DNA of 64,000 bases, taken from contig OZ020244.1 in the NCBI GenBank assembly GCA_963971285.1, forward strand, positions 34,906,001 to 34,970,000, read 5' to 3'. The notes under the pieces were generated by a model, which was not told the origin of the DNA, ran no database searches, and worked only from the letters and a program-made list of their open reading frames with translations. Within the stretch, counting starts at the first letter, position 1. The number at the start of each line of letters is the position of its first letter. Made by a program: the position numbers and the translations under genes. The DNA comes from Astropecten irregularis (Eukaryota; Echinodermata; Asteroidea; Paxillosida; Astropectinidae). Below are positions 25,727 to 45,198 of the stretch, piece after piece.

Positions 25727-27015
25727 CACCCCATATGTGCAAGTAACAAGGCCTAGGCCCCTAACATTAACAAGTAACAGTTACAGTACACATCACAGGG
25801 GATAACACTAACACTACAGCAAGCAAGTAACACTCAGTAACAACATGCAACAACACTACAGTGAGTTAGCCTACAACAAGTGAGTTAGGCCTACTAGTAC
25901 TATTACTAACAGTTAGACTCGCAGAGACCATGGAGACCAGAGCCTTCTAATTTCTAAATCTAGAAATAGGCCTAGCTTCATCCGTGTTATGTATGCCTGA
26001 AGCAATTTCCATGAGCATTATATCCATTCAGTAGGAAGCGTCCATAAATATGTCATATGCATTTACAAACTTACCAACAAATGGTAGGAATTACCATGGA
26101 ACTAAATGCCGCAATGGAACTTGGAAGTAAATACAGCCAAGAGCATTTTGACTAAGTATTATTACAACAGAATAGATCGTGTACAAGGAGGCCCTACGTA
26201 GCTTCCCACGTAGGGCAAGATTAGCTACTTACAATGCATGGTTTCTAGTGTATCATAGATATTACAGTCACACGAGCGAATGAGGGCGCTGTTTATAAAA
26301 GACGTGGACACGCGCTACTTATTTAGTTAAGCGCTTTAGATTAGTGGGAGGAAGGTGCGCCCCTTATCTGCTTAATTTGTTGTTTACATTATGTTGTGGG
26401 CCAGTATATAAGGTGCATTATTGCAGAAGTTTCTCAGCCAGCATGGATGTGTAGCATGTGGATTTATACTCTCTAAGCTACTTCTGTGATCGATCTTCAC
26501 TACTGCCTCTAGGAAGATACAACGTGCCACAACACCGTCACCAGGTTTGGACATACTCCATAGGCCTAATATTATTACACACACACAACCCTCACGTACG
26601 CGACAACCAGCGATGGTGATTGTACGTTATGGACAGATACAGATACACAATGACACACAGATTGAATCATGATTGAATCTTCTAAGTTCTATTTTAAAAG
26701 TGGTAACGGTGTACAAGCAGGTCCGATACATATAAAGGGAATATGCCTACAACTGTTTTGTTTGTCTGCTTTGAACTTTGAAGTTTGCAACAAACAGGTA
26801 AGAAAATTGTATTTTTACTCCGAAATGTTGCGCAAAATCCTTCTATCTGGGAATTTAAGGACTAAGGAACATTTGCTGAAAGTAAAAAATACCATTTTGG
26901 AACAGTTGAAACTATTAAGTTGTTTTTATTCCCTTTACAGGTATCGGACCTGCTTGTACACTGTTATCCTAAAAGTAAAAAGTTCTTTAATTTAACCGCA
27001 GCCACTCACTTAACA
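25727..27015. other. Spacer between divergent PQBP1 and SLC35E3
   Basis: No gene found. It holds cacag/aacac-rich low-complexity sequence (25790-25900) and, at 26835-26960, a fragment related to the hAT element at 13242-14055 (acatttgctgaaagtaaaaa). The rest looks unique. Confidence 0.5.
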
Positions 27016-27023
27016 TGCTTTAA

Positions 27024-28208
27024 GCCAGGCCTAACTTGCACGACTTTTGGCCACGATTTTGTCATGGCAAGTCGTGCCATTTTGGGGCACGAACTGGGAG
27101 GCTCCTGCACTGTTCACGACTAGACCTAAAGACGAGTTAGTTCACGCATAGTTCACAACGAGTTCACGACGAGTTCACGACGAGTTCTAGTTGCGATGAT
27201 CGTAAGGCTAGGTCTGACATAAGGTCCCAGTCCCCATGTCAGACCTAGGGTTACGATCATCGCAACTAGACGAGTTCACGAATAGGCCTAGTTCACGAAT
27301 GCGTGCCCATCACTCAGTGTCCACATTGACACGAACTGGCACGACGAGTTCACGCATAGTTTGCGCATAGTTTACGCACTTCCCGCATTGGCACAACGAG
27401 TTTCCGCAATTCGGACGGTGTCGTGCCGACTTGGGCACGCCATATAAAAAGGGGGCCCCCCAACCCCTGGTCATTTTTGGATTGGCTGTGGAAGAGACAA
27501 CGTGCTGAATGTCAGAGACACAATCATTGCAGAGAAGAGAAGATGCCTATACCTGGCAGCTGCCGTCCGTCTGCTTTGTTTTAAGCATGTTGTCTCTGTG
27601 ATATAAGTTGTCTCTTCGCTGGCGATCTCTGGAATGGTGAGTGCCAGTGTCCAGGAAGCCCTATAATATACCCCTGCACCGACGCGAGCGCCACTGTCGC
27701 GCAGTAGTCGTGAACTGCTCGTGAACTCGTCGTGAACTGCTCGTACCATGCTCAAACTGTTTGTGAAGTGCGTAAACTAGTCGTGAACTGCAGCTTGTGC
27801 CATCAATGCGTGAAGTACACGTGACCGTGTCAGTTGGAAGGCACGGCGAGACGGCGACGCACACCAATTCGTGAACATGTCGTAAACTACTTGTGAACTC
27901 GACGTGAGCTGTTTGTGAACTATTCGTGGCAGTTCATGACAGTCGTGGCATGGCGCGCACTGCCACACACTGGCACGCATCCTCCCGCATCGTCCCGACG
28001 AGTTCACGACCAGTTCACGACCAGTTTGCGCATAGTTCACGACCCGGTCGCTAAATTTTGTTGTGACCAAAATTTTGAACATTTCAAAATTCTCGTCCCG
28101 ACATGGCATGCAGTCACGACGGGTTTATGCACACAGATGACTGGTTTGCGCACTGGCACGACTCGAGTCGTGCCAATGCGTGCCACAGAATCGTGCAAGT
28201 GTCAGCCT
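27024..28208. mobile_element. Large foldback element with GTTCACGAC arrays
   Basis: Flanked by TGCTTTAA (27016-27023 and 28209-28216), an 8-bp duplication. The inverted ends share ACTTGCACGA. Inner arms hold many degenerate copies of gttcacgac on the left and gtcgtgaac further right. A family E hairpin is inserted at 27188-27270. 1185 bp, non-coding. Confidence 0.65.
27188..27270. repeat. Short hairpin MITE family E
   Basis: Near-perfect arms (agttgcgatgatcgtaaggc with the inverse of cctagggttacgatcatcgc). It sits inside the GTTCACGAC foldback element. Confidence 0.8.
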
Positions 28209-28293
28209 TGCTTTAAAAACACATGGCTTGATGATAGGTTATGGCTGTTTTTGGTTGCTTTGGTTCTAAAGTCATTTCACTTTGCCCTTTTCC

Positions 28294-28637
28294 CATAGAG
28301 TTAAATAAAAAACTAGAGTGTGCACTCTGCGCGTGTTGCTCAAACCATGGCCAGCGCCATTGCATTAAGGAAACAAGGGAAAATGCGCGCGTCCCGTTTC
28401 AAATTGTGCGTACATATTCTTACCCCGGTTCGTGCGCGCAGCACTGTGCATAAAATATGCGTCGCGCCACGCACAGTGCTCGTAATTTATCAAGTAACAT
28501 CCGGGTACCTTATTTGGACTCTACTGCGGTTGCTCAGTCACCCCAACTAAAATGGCGGCTGCGCGTCCGTGCCAGAGTGCCGAGAGCACGCACATTGAAT
28601 ACGAAGCGCGCACTCTAGTTTTTTATTTAACTCTATG
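28294..28637. mobile_element. hAT-like MITE with 8-bp duplication
   Basis: Inverted ends CATAGAGTTAAATAAAAAAC; flanked by CCTTTTCC at 28286-28293 and 28638-28645. 344 bp, GC-rich centre, no coding. Confidence 0.85.
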
Positions 28638-28660
28638 CCTTTTCCCAATCTGACTAGATC

Positions 28661-28892
28661 TGGGGCCAATTTCATAAAATTGTTAAGCACAAAAATTTGC
28701 TTAGCACAAAAACGTCTTGCCCAATAAAACAAACCACCATTGAAAATTCCATTTGATATTCATGGTCAGCCAAAGAACAATCACAAGTGATACAAAACAC
28801 GTGGAAATTTGGTTGTTAACCCTGTTTTTATTAAGACAAAAATGTCATGCTTAGCAAATGTTTGTGCTTAACAGTTTTATGAAATTGGCCCC
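28661..28892. repeat. MITE family D (GGGGCCAATTTCATAAA)
   Basis: Ends ggggccaatttcataaaat and the inverse of ttatgaaattggcccc, with subterminal ttaagcacaaa. Copies at 36543-36787 and 38429-38672. Confidence 0.8.
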
Positions 28893-29052
28893 TGGTCCTT
28901 TCCAAGATCTGTAAACAAGGCCAAGGATACTTTGATGCTTCGAATCCAGGATATTGAGTGTCGGAATATCCTGGGCCCCATTTCCGAGTCAAGTCCTCCC
29001 CTAACCTGCCAATCCCGTCTACCTCCACTGCCTCATTTTTTTTGTCTTTTCT

Positions 29053-29371
29053 ACAGAAATTGTGTTCACAGATTTACGTATAACTTACAGGGTATGAAGA
29101 TGGTGATGGTATAAACATGCTGTTAAAATCTTTCCGTCTGAAATGGTGTGTATTTATCCAGAAATTAGTAAAACAACGACCGAAAATCTTTTTGATCTTT
29201 TAAAAGATCAAAACTAAAAGAGAAAACACTTAAGAAATACTGTGGCCGTTTTTTTGCTGTTTTCTCAAAAAGTGGGCAACGTATGGGACTGAAATTTTCA
29301 CAGATTACTTTGACTGTATTTGCCCACGAATATCTTTGACAAAAACCATTGAAGTATGATACTACCTTTAA
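29053..29371 (-). repeat. MITE family A, one end missing
   Basis: Reads in reverse from TTAA at 29368. The right-hand terminus is present; the opposite end stops near the ctacagaaattgtgttcac stretch. Confidence 0.75.
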
Positions 29372-29545
29372 AAAGCAGCATCCCCAAATACCATTTCTCA
29401 GGTTGCAGCATTGCTCATGTTGCACATACCAGTATCTTAAATTATCCTTGGGAATACTAGTGGTATGTGAGTCATTTAATGGCTTCAGACCGCCAAACAA
29501 ACAAAGACGATCAATTGACAGAGTGGGACTCTGTCAGGCGTCAAC

Positions 29546-29690
29546 ATAGGGCTGTACAGCTCAGTTGATAGAGTGCCTGTATGGTACTCGGGAGGATTAC
29601 ACAAATTTACAGACTTGTGTGAATTCAGCTCCAGTCAATTTTTCTGTGTTCAATTTTCAACAATTCTTCTACATTGTACTGTTAACTTTT
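29546..29690 (+). repeat. tRNA-derived SINE (family 3)
   Basis: tacagctcagttgatagagtg is a clear A box; the end cagctccagtcaatttttctg matches the copies at 35316 and 38815. The B-box part is diverged. Confidence 0.65.
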
Positions 29691-29715
29691 TTGAACTGTT
29701 CCTAGATAACAGGGC

Positions 29716-30066
29716 TTAAAGGTAGTATCATACTTTGGATTTTGTCAAAGAAATGTTTTCATGGGCAAAAATATCAAGACAGATACAGTCACAGTCATCT
29801 GCGAAAATTTCTGTCCCATACCGTGCCCACTTTTTGAGAAAACAGTGAAAAATGGCCACAGCATTTCTTAAGTATTTTCTCTTTTATTTTTGATCTTTTA
29901 AAAGATCAAAAAGATTTTCGGTCGTTGTTTTACTAATTTCTGGAGAAATACACCATTTCATGCAGAACAATTTTAACAGCATGTTTCTACGAGCACCATC
30001 TTTATACCCTGTAAGTTATACGTAAATCTGTTTTGGCTTTTTACCAAAGTGTGATACTACCTTTAA
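29716..30066 (+). repeat. MITE family A, complete copy
   Basis: TTAA at both ends and both family termini, 265 bases upstream of the SLC35E3 start codon, so it lies in the promoter region. Confidence 0.85.
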
Positions 30067-30095
30067 ATGATGTGAGAGGTCTCAGTGACATTGAA

Positions 30096-30213
30096 TGGGA
30101 GACTTTTGGAGAGTCGGTCTTGAGTCAACAACGCGCGCATGCTCACAATTGCACAAGCATGGTTTGCGCGTGCGCTGTTGACTCAAGACCGACTCTCCAA
30201 AAGTCTCCCATTG
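30096..30213. repeat. Foldback MITE family C
   Basis: Arms atgggagacttttggagag and its inverse around a CG-alternating centre; about 120 bases before the SLC35E3 start codon. Confidence 0.8.
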
Positions 30214-30312
30214 AATTAAATTGTTGATGTGACTGCTCAATTGTGAATGATCTATCCTCTTGGATTTTTTAATAGTGAAAGAGAGAAAGATCGGCCAGCA
30301 CAAGAGGGGTAA

Positions 30313-37133
<6,821 letters not shown>

Positions 37134-37183
37134 TGAGTTACAACCTCTTTCTACTTTCCTCCGTTACAATCTTGCCTTTCTAT

Positions 37184-37555
37184 TAAAGGTATAATACATG
37201 ATTGGTAAAAGAACGGCACTCACACTTTGTCTGATCAAACATGTACATGAATTGATAAACCTGTGAAAATTTGAGCTCAATTGGACATCTGAGTCACAAG
37301 ATAATAGCGAAAATCTGACTCAATTTGACTTAAAAAAACATCAAGACGGCTTTTTGGTCTTGCCTAGATGAAAAATGTTGTTTGGTGTTTGGTTTAACTT
37401 TTTCTAGATTAATTCACCATTTCAAGCGGAAATATAAGTTTCAACGTTTAATATGTTTCTACCAGCACCATCTTCATACCCAGAAAGTATTCACGTAAAT
37501 CTTGTGAACATTTCAGTTTGGGTACGTTACCAATCCTGTACTTGTACCTTTAAGA
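37184..37555 (+). repeat. MITE family B, complete copy
   Basis: Starts TTAAAGGTATAATACATG and ends GTACTTGTACCTTTAA, so it too has TTAA at both ends. It lies 50 bases beyond the SLC35E3 TAG. Confidence 0.8.
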
Positions 37556-37769
37556 GCCTGGTAATAATGAAACCATTTGTAGTAATCATCCACTCTTCTC
37601 ATTCCAATCTTACACCATCTATAGCAAGCTAGAAGGAAATGGCCATCACTTGAAATGATGTGTGAGTAATATATGATGTAAATAATTTTTTCACTCCTGA
37701 CTTTTTCCCAGATATACAAGTGGGTATAAACTGCACTCAACAATAACAATTGCTAACACGTTGGTGGCG

Positions 37770-37977
37770 AAACAATGGAAGACTTATGAGAACCGGTATT
37801 CAAGTCATGTGCTGTTGACTTGAATACCGGTTCTCATAAGTCTTCCATGTCAGCACATGCGCACGCAAAACAGCGCAGGCTAAAAAAAACTGCGCAACCG
37901 CATGCTCACAATTGCGTGCGCGTGCGGCCGTGCGCTGTTGACTTGAAGACCGGTTCTCAAAAGTCTCCCATTAAAAA
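37770..37977. repeat. Foldback MITE family C, double copy
   Basis: One small palindrome (tggaagacttatgagaacc and inverse) followed by a second right arm ending ctcaaaagtctcccatt. Confidence 0.75.
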
Positions 37978-38428
37978 GTAAAAAAAAGAAAATGGTGACT
38001 TTTTTTTTGACCGATTTTTTTTTCCACAAACTTGCTCTCACACCCCTGATTTTAATAATAGGAGTAATATTCTGCTGCAAACTGCTCATCAACCAGATTA
38101 ATGATTTTAAATAAATAATGCCTACAAAAAGAGGGTCTGACATTTCAATCCGAGTGCGATATTTTACGAGAAAGATCTTGTTGGGATCAAAGTTTGTCAG
38201 ACCCGATAATTCGCTGCACTTTTGTTTATAATGAGAAACACAAGATTTCCGACTTTAACAATAACTAGTACTGGTATATAAATTGTGGAATACATTAAAA
38301 TAGCCCATGCATGAAATGGATTTGAGTTTGGGAATATACTGGTTGTAATGGCAGCCTTTTTACTTTTTTGATAAGGATATTTTTAACTAGCTAGAGGACT
38401 ATTTTTGTATTCCCCACTTCATATATTG

Positions 38429-38672
38429 AGGCCAATGTCATAGAGCTGCTTATTAAGCACAAAAATCGCTTAAGCATGAAAAGTCTTCTTTGATCAAACA
38501 GGATTACCAACCAAATTTTCATGTGATGTTTACTGCATTTGACTTGTATTCGTTTGCTGAGCATAACATTCACAAGGAGTTTTTGCTGGCATACTGATTA
38601 CATTTTATACCAAAGTGTTTCATGCTTAAGCAAATTTTGGTGCTTAGCAGCTCTATGAAATTGGCTTATGGT
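38429..38672. repeat. MITE family D, diverged
   Basis: catagagctgcttattaagc at one end and agcagctctatgaaattggc at the other. Confidence 0.7.
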
Positions 38673-38814
38673 GTTGCTCTGGGTGCAGTATACATGTATA
38701 TGATGTGCAATTGATGCTTTGGTTAATAGTGGGTGGTGGTGGTGCTTTGACCTATATGCTTGTGTGATAATATTGGCTCGCTTTGGTGCTAATTTAAGAA
38801 AGAAATAAAATCAT

Positions 38815-38920
38815 TGAAAAGCAAACAAAGAAAATTGACTGGAGCGGGATTCGCACATGTGACCCCTCAGAATACCATACCGGTGTTCTACCAACTGAGC
38901 TATATCCAGCTCTATGTTGG
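38815..38920 (-). repeat. tRNA-derived SINE (family 3)
   Basis: Minus strand: gatatagctcagttggtaga (A box), gtgcgaatcccgctccagt (B box and tail). The clearest copy of this family. Confidence 0.75.
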
Positions 38921-39254
38921 CAGTGTCCCAACTAGTCGGTTATCTTTGTTCGTTTGGCAGTCAGAAGCCATGAAACCACTCACATACTGCTATATCCCAA
39001 GGATCATTTCAGATGCACGCAGCATTAGCAATGCTGCAACTTGAGAAATGGTACAATGGGAATCACTCAAAGACAATGCAGCTTTTTGGATGGTAATGGA
39101 AGATAATGGCTAGTCTGGTATAAAATAAGGACAAAAACCCATCTTTGACTGAGTGCACAGAGCAGATAGGAAGACCAATTCGAGAATCGTTTGCTTATTC
39201 ATGCATTTTATTTTGCAAGCGTCGCTGGCTGCTAAATTCTGCAACATTCTCTTT

Positions 39255-39383
39255 GGGCCTGTTTGTTTTATAATGCCCAGGATCACAAATCTTGCAGATC
39301 CAGAACCCATTTTAGCATACCCTGCATAGGACGTGGATCCCTAAATCTGGGATCCTTTGCGTTATTAAACAAACAGGCCCTTT
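39255..39383. repeat. MITE (GGCCTGTTTGTTT)
   Basis: Ends gggcctgtttgtttta and ttaaacaaacaggccc, 129 bp. Confidence 0.75.
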
Positions 39384-39494
39384 GTCTCTGTTCTCTTTCT
39401 GTTTGTCATTTCTGCCTCAGCTGTAGGGATGGCAAAAACTGTTCAATCTTTTCATTGCATGATCCATATTCACATAGGGATGTACAGGGATATG

Positions 39495-39668
39495 TATAGA
39501 GGTTATTCACGTGTCGTCATTGGCCGTCAAGCACAATGATTACACATGCGAAACAATACACTTCAGTGCACACGCAACGTACAGTGTCCTACGTGTAACC
39601 ATGGACAACATAGAAAACCTTGATGGCCAATCACATGATTTTATGATGTCGGTGAATAACCTCTATAC
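39495..39668. repeat. MITE (TATAGAGGTTATTCAC)
   Basis: Ends tatagaggttattcacg and gtgaataacctctata, inner gtcattggccgt/atggccaatcacatg. A second copy begins at 63953 and leaves the window. Confidence 0.75.
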
Positions 39669-39846
39669 ATGTATGATTTGAAATCTGCAGAAGTGGCGGT
39701 GGTATTCTGCAAAATGAAAAAAAGAGGCAACCAGCCAAATTGCTGTATGTTCTTTTAGGCTTTTGGTTATGAAACTGGTTCCCATCTCAGTTTGTTTGTT
39801 TGTTTGTTTGTTTTTCTGAGCAGATCAGCTTCCCAGTATTTTCTAT

Positions 39847-39975
39847 GGGCCTGTTTGTTTCGCGCACGAGATCCAGATCAGCGATACTGCTGAACTGGAT
39901 CCCATTTTAGTGTATCCTGTATGGGACGTAGATCTGAAGATCACAGATCTCGTGTACGTGCGAAACAAACAGGCC
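39847..39975. repeat. MITE (GGCCTGTTTGTTT)
   Basis: Long near-perfect ends (ggcctgtttgtttcgcgcac and ...cgtgcgaaacaaacaggcc). Confidence 0.8.
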
Positions 39976-40451
39976 ACATGAGTTATTATGTCAGTCATTA
40001 TCAGTATTGTTCAATGTTTTTTTTTCTCGCTGGAAAACTGCCGTCACAGCATCAGTTTTTTTTCATCTTCTGCATGCAGTGCAGTGACGATAATTTTTTT
40101 CTTGGGTTCATGGGAAAATAGGAAAAATAGGTTCAATAGGAAAAATAGGTTCAATAGGAAAAACTATTTTCCTAGCTATAGCTAGTGGTGTACCGGTAGT
40201 AAGGTTTTCATTTAGGCATATTATCCTGTTGAGGTTCTTCATGTTGAAAAGAATTTGAGCAATGGGTCTGCAATTCTTTAGCATTCTTATTGCACCGCAC
40301 ACCTCACTGGCTAACAATGTAACATAGAGCATGTTTCCTCAGGTCCATTGCTATTTAGCAGTAATTGCATATCGCTAAATACCGCTAAGTTTTTCTGATT
40401 AAGCTGCTGTTTCCACAGCCTACACTATGGCTAATTAGCGTGTGTAGTGCC

Positions 40452-40652
40452 GATGGAATGGACCTTTCCCATGAAAATATGCTAATTAGATATGCGCACG
40501 CGCAAATGCACTACTGGTTGGCAAGAAAGTTGCAGCTACATTAGGCATGTATGGACCACCTACAACGCAGAGGGCATGTAGCTTGCTAACCAGTGATGCA
40601 TTTGCGCGTGCTCGTATCTAATTAACATATTTCATGGGAAAGGTCCATTGCA
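40452..40652. repeat. MITE (AATGGACCTTTCCCATGA)
   Basis: Ends aatggacctttcccatgaaa and the inverse of ttcatgggaaaggtccatt; inner attagatatg, cgcgcaaatgca. 200 bp. Confidence 0.75.
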
Positions 40653-41246
40653 TGACGTTCATAAGTTATTGGCAAGTATCGCCAAAAACCTACTCGGAGT
40701 AGGTTTCCGATACCGATGAAAAGGCGATAGCGATGCCGAATAAAAGGCGATGGAGTTGATTTCTACAGAAATGAAATGCTGTGTTTTAGCGTTATTTAGC
40801 AGTAAGGTGGCTCTGTGGAAACACGCTCAAATTGCTCATAGAAGCACCAAGTTGTGGACATCAACTCAAGTCACTATATTTCAGGAACTTTATGTCAATT
40901 TGTGTCTGTGAAGTTTGTAAATGGGGAATTAGAGGCAGTTGGTTGACACAATTTATCTGTAATGTTTGTGTGTGACTGCTTAATAATTGAAACCGCTTAA
41001 AAAGACTTGCCATAACCAACTAGCACATTAAACATAACACACAAAACAGATATGGTTTTTCTTTTGGTGCATGTATTGGAACTACTCACTTGATTTAATA
41101 GCACTTTGGCCAACTGCGAGATCTAGTCCTCTTCTAATTTGATAATTAACATTCTCACGGTATTTTTGTTGTTAATTGTTCCATGGAGGAGGTCTTTCCT
41201 TCCTCCATGATTGTTCATGTTGTTTATGTGGTTGCAGACTGCACAG

Positions 41247-41505
41247 GGGTCGATTTCTTATGATGCATTGCATCCTACGCCAGGGTAGGATACGATGGGT
41301 TATCCTTCATATTAACTCGGGTTACAATCGATCGTAGGGCTTTGTGAAACCGACCCGGTAGTCGATTTCATAAAACTTACGACGCGCCGCAGAGTTAAGA
41401 CGCATCCTTTCTCTATGGACTCACCGCATAGATGCGACGCGTCGCAGCTAGGACGCGACGCAAATCGAGTTGCGACGCGCCGCAGAGCTTTATGAAATCG
41501 GCCCT
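41247..41505. repeat. Two adjoining MITEs (GTCGATTTC ATAAA type)
   Basis: 41247-41357 (ggtcgatttcttatg ... gggctttgtgaaaccgaccc) and 41360-41505 (gtcgatttcataaaacttac ... agctttatgaaatcggccc), the second with repeated gcgacgcg units. Related ends occur near 44505, 57455 and 59880. Confidence 0.65.
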
Positions 41506-41668
41506 TCTAACTTTGAATACCATGGTACAGTGTATTAGATTGTGCTAGGTTCAATGCACTGTGCACTGTACAATGAGCCTATGAACCACACATATAAACA
41601 CACATGTAACTGAAGGCACTGTAATGTTCCATGCACATTGAATTGTATGCACAAGTGTGCATACATTT

Positions 41669-41804
41669 CAATGGGAGACTTTGGAGAACCGGTCTTCAAG
41701 TCAACAGCGCACGCGCACTCAATTGTGAGCGTGCGTGCGTTGATGTGCGCATGCGTGCGCGTGCACTGTTGACTAGAAAACCTGTTCACCAAAGTCTCCC
41801 ATTG
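41669..41804. repeat. Foldback MITE family C
   Basis: Arms aatgggagactttggagaac and inverse, centre cacgcgcactcaattgtgag. Confidence 0.8.
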
Positions 41805-41924
41805 CTAGTTATAATAATCGCCATGCATTTGGAATAACATGGTACAATTGCATAACAGAAGAGTCATTGGATGTGGTGAGATGGTACTTGGGCTTTGTAC
41901 ATTCTCAAGAGGATAAGGGGCAAA

Positions 41925-42177
41925 GCAGGGGCCTTTCTCAAAGCTCGTCTCTGGCTCCAGCTCAGGCTCTGACTTCGGCTCCGACTTCGGCTCCGGCTTC
42001 ATTTCTGTAATGCTGAAAATATAGGTTGTGGTTTTTTTCATTGAAGCTGAAGCTCTGATTTTCTTTTTCAAACGAGAGAATCTACTTCCGAACCGCAGCC
42101 AGAAGTCTCTATTTTGATACCCGTGGTTATTTTTTAAATGGATTCACGAAATGAAGCTCGAGCCGGTGCCGGTGCCG
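41925..42177. repeat. GGCTCAGGC-type MITE, diverged
   Basis: ggctccagctcaggctctga ... gaaaataggttgtgg-like centre (tgaaaatataggttgtggtt). Related to 22280-22560 and 62405-62612. Confidence 0.55.
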
Positions 42178-44980
42178 GCACATGTTCTGTCTTCCGACAC
42201 TCACGGCGCATATTACTGTTATCCCTGGTCACTTGGCTACATTTACATTCGAGAAATAATCTTGACTTTCTGGGGAGTTTGTATACAGCCCAGCTGCTTA
42301 AAAGGGCACACTTAGGCTTATCAAGCACAAAGCCAGGGGTGGGTTCCACTCCAGCTAACTACGCGCATGGCACACAATGTGTGCCAGGTGCCGTTTTCAA
42401 ACCGGAACGCGCTGTTCGCCAAACATGAACACATTGTAAAAAAGTAAAGAAGGTGTTTGCTGAAGTTGGCTAATAGTGCTGCGCACTTGCACTAGAAATA
42501 GCACCGAACCTCAGACAAACATTGCAACCGGCCATGCAAACGTGTGGTGAGTGGGGATATGTGCGCGTGTGCATGCATGGTGTGACGTCATTAGTGATGA
42601 ACGCTATTGAATTAAAGATGGACGCAATACGCAACACATGTTCGCCATTTATTGCGTGATGTGCGTTCCACTTTGAAATCCAAGCGTAACGCTCCCGCTC
42701 CGACTTGTTCATGAAATAATAAACCTGCAGAAAATTTGAGCTCAATCGGACATCTGAGTTATGAGAAAATAGCGAAAACCTGACTCAATTTTTCTTATAG
42801 AACATGAAGAATAGTTTTGATCTTATCCCGAGATCAAAACTGTTTTCGGTCTTTGTTTTACTACTTTCTGGATAAATACAGCATTTCAGGTGGAAATATT
42901 TTAACGGTATGTTTCTACCATCACCATCTTCATACCTTGAGTGAAAGGGGATAACTAAAACAACTCAAGAGAGGGTGTCCTTTATGTTTGTTCCAAAAAA
43001 TCGTTCGGACGAACGATCTTTGGAAAAGACACTAAATCTTGATTTGCTTGAAAAACCCAGCATCTGATGAACCAATTAAGATTTCCCATGGTGACTGTTT
43101 GCACTGTTTATGAACTGTTGAGTCCATTTTCTGTCTCAAACTCAACAATTGTTTTTGGAGGCCTTGCAAATCCTGTGTGCTCTCTTTAACACAACATGAC
43201 CCCATCATGATCCCTGCTTCAAGAGTCCATGATCAGTATCTCGTCATGACCTTTATAGATCAGCGCGGAGTGACGTCATTCCAACTCGCCAACCTTGGAG
43301 CCGACGAAAACAAAGCATTAAGTATGGTTTTTAAGACAAAAATCTACTTCAAAGAAGGATTATTGTCTGAGGAAAAACTATGACTCGACAATGGAAGTTG
43401 TACAGAACCCGATTTCTGCCTCTTGACAAAAATATTCGGAAAACAATTCTCGATGACGGGCGGTTTGTGCATGATTTGTCCATAGCTTGCGCCATCTACA
43501 CATAAGTTTTCATCGGTTGTCAAGTTATGAGAATGAAAGTACCTGGATGTCCGCGCTGATCTATGCATCAAAGTTCAAAGTTGACTTCTGGTCACATAAA
43601 CATGGCAACCATATGTCAAATGTCCAGCACGTGCGATGCATATAATATGGTGTAGGCTGTCTTAAACAGAAAACAGGGTGCGTGAAAGATGACCAAGCCA
43701 AGCTAGCTGACTCCTCATTCTAAAGCATTGCATGTATCAGTCCAACATTTATCATCCAGACATTACTATCTGGTTTTAAATCAAGTTAGCTCACTATATT
43801 TCTTGTAAGAATCAGCGTCGTTCACACAGCTCAAGTATTTGAACAATCAGCCTAGACCATCTTTCCATCTTGTGACATCTTTCTTTTCTCTATCTTCTTT
43901 TCTCCCTTTCGTAGATGTTGTAGTACCCGCCTCGTATATTCTTACAACATACAAACTGCTCACAACTTTGGGAGGGCCTACCGACAGACGTGCGGGACCC
44001 AATTTATTGACACTCGATGTATATACTAGGGTGTAGTGAATTTCACAAAATTTTAAATTTGGAGTTCTGAATAGGCTAAAAGGATGTTCTGGCAATACAT
44101 ATGACCTACCCGAGTGAAAAAAAAAATTATCAAAAAATGTTTGCCCAACCTACAAATTGATTGAAAATTCGGTTAAAAAGTGCTGAGTCATGGTGAGTCA
44201 GCGTTTTATTGTTTTTTAGGTTTTCAATCAAAGTTGCATTGCCGGTCGTGTTTTCTCAGATTTTCCTTTTGGATTGTGACTTTGGGCAAAACCTTTAACT
44301 TGTTTCACTAATGATTTAATTAATTAAACATTTCAATTGATTTGAATCAAAGAAAATATGTTAAATATCAGTTGAAGTCCTTGTGCATAGCACAGTACAT
44401 GAGTTTTGATTACAGTAAACCTTTAAGCAAATGTTGTGCCTAAGCAGCTCTATGCATGAAATTGACCCCAGGTCAGTACGGCGTGATATTATTCAGCTTC
44501 ATGCCTGGGGCCGATTTCATAAAGTTGATCTCAACAACTGTGGATTGATCCTAATTGCTAAGTGTGATGTCACAATACAAATCACTATAAAGGTGATACT
44601 GACAGAACGATCATCTTCAGTTTTATAGTGTTTGGTGAACTGAAATCCAGCCCAGGTCCTGCATTTATAGTACCGGTATTAAAGCAGTTCTTAATTTATA
44701 CGGTGCCAGTTTTGATAAAAATATGTACCAGTATATTTCCTCCTTCAGAAATTTGAAGTGAGTGTACCGGAAGAAATCAAGGTAGAATTTGATGTTTACA
44801 CCTCCAGCAATAATTTCAGCCGTCTTAAAAAACAAAACAACTTGTACAAGTATCCTCCTTGTTTTGTAAACGTCCTTGACATGAATTCTGTTATTTTGAA
44901 TGAATTTCACAGAATTGTTTTTGTTCAACATTGTAAGGGTTGACAATGCCGCGGCATATTCCCATAATGACTCTCAAATA
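42178..44980 (+). repeat. Tandem segmental duplication, copy 1
   Basis: From gcacatgttctgtcttccga onward it matches 45199-48258, closely up to about 44015. Copy 1 lacks a short stretch that copy 2 has near 46364-46392, and contains 44036-44460 in place of copy 2's 47090-47720. It includes an internal part of MITE family B. No protein is recognised: the shared ORFs carry no known motif. Confidence 0.8.
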
Positions 44981-44985
44981 ATAAA

Positions 44986-45152
44986 TTAAAGGTAGTATCA
45001 TACTTTGGTAAGAAACCAAAACAGACATGTTCACATATTTACGTATAACTTACAGGGTATGAAGATGGTGCTGGTAGAAACATACCGTAACATTTTTTCC
45101 ACCTGAAATGGTGTATTTATCCAGAAATTAGTAAAACATCGACCGAAAATGT
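44986..45152 (-). repeat. MITE family A fragment between duplicate copies
   Basis: TTAA and the right-hand terminus on the left side, broken off after the aaaacatcgaccgaaaatg stretch. It sits exactly at the junction of the two duplicates. Confidence 0.75.
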
Positions 45153-45198
45153 TGCACTATATTAACTTATAATAATGATAATGGTGGATACTTATTTA

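Noticed and set aside
27188-27270. microRNA precursor
   Set aside because: The near-perfect hairpin recurs at other loci with the same sequence, so it is a MITE.
38815-38920. tRNA gene
   Set aside because: A and B boxes are good but there is no pairing acceptor stem, and related copies share a non-tRNA tail; it is a SINE.
43177-43383. ORF shared by both copies of the 3 kb duplication (also 46196-46474)
   Set aside because: The conserved frame is due to recent duplication, not selection; the frames diverge at the copy difference and no motif is recognisable.
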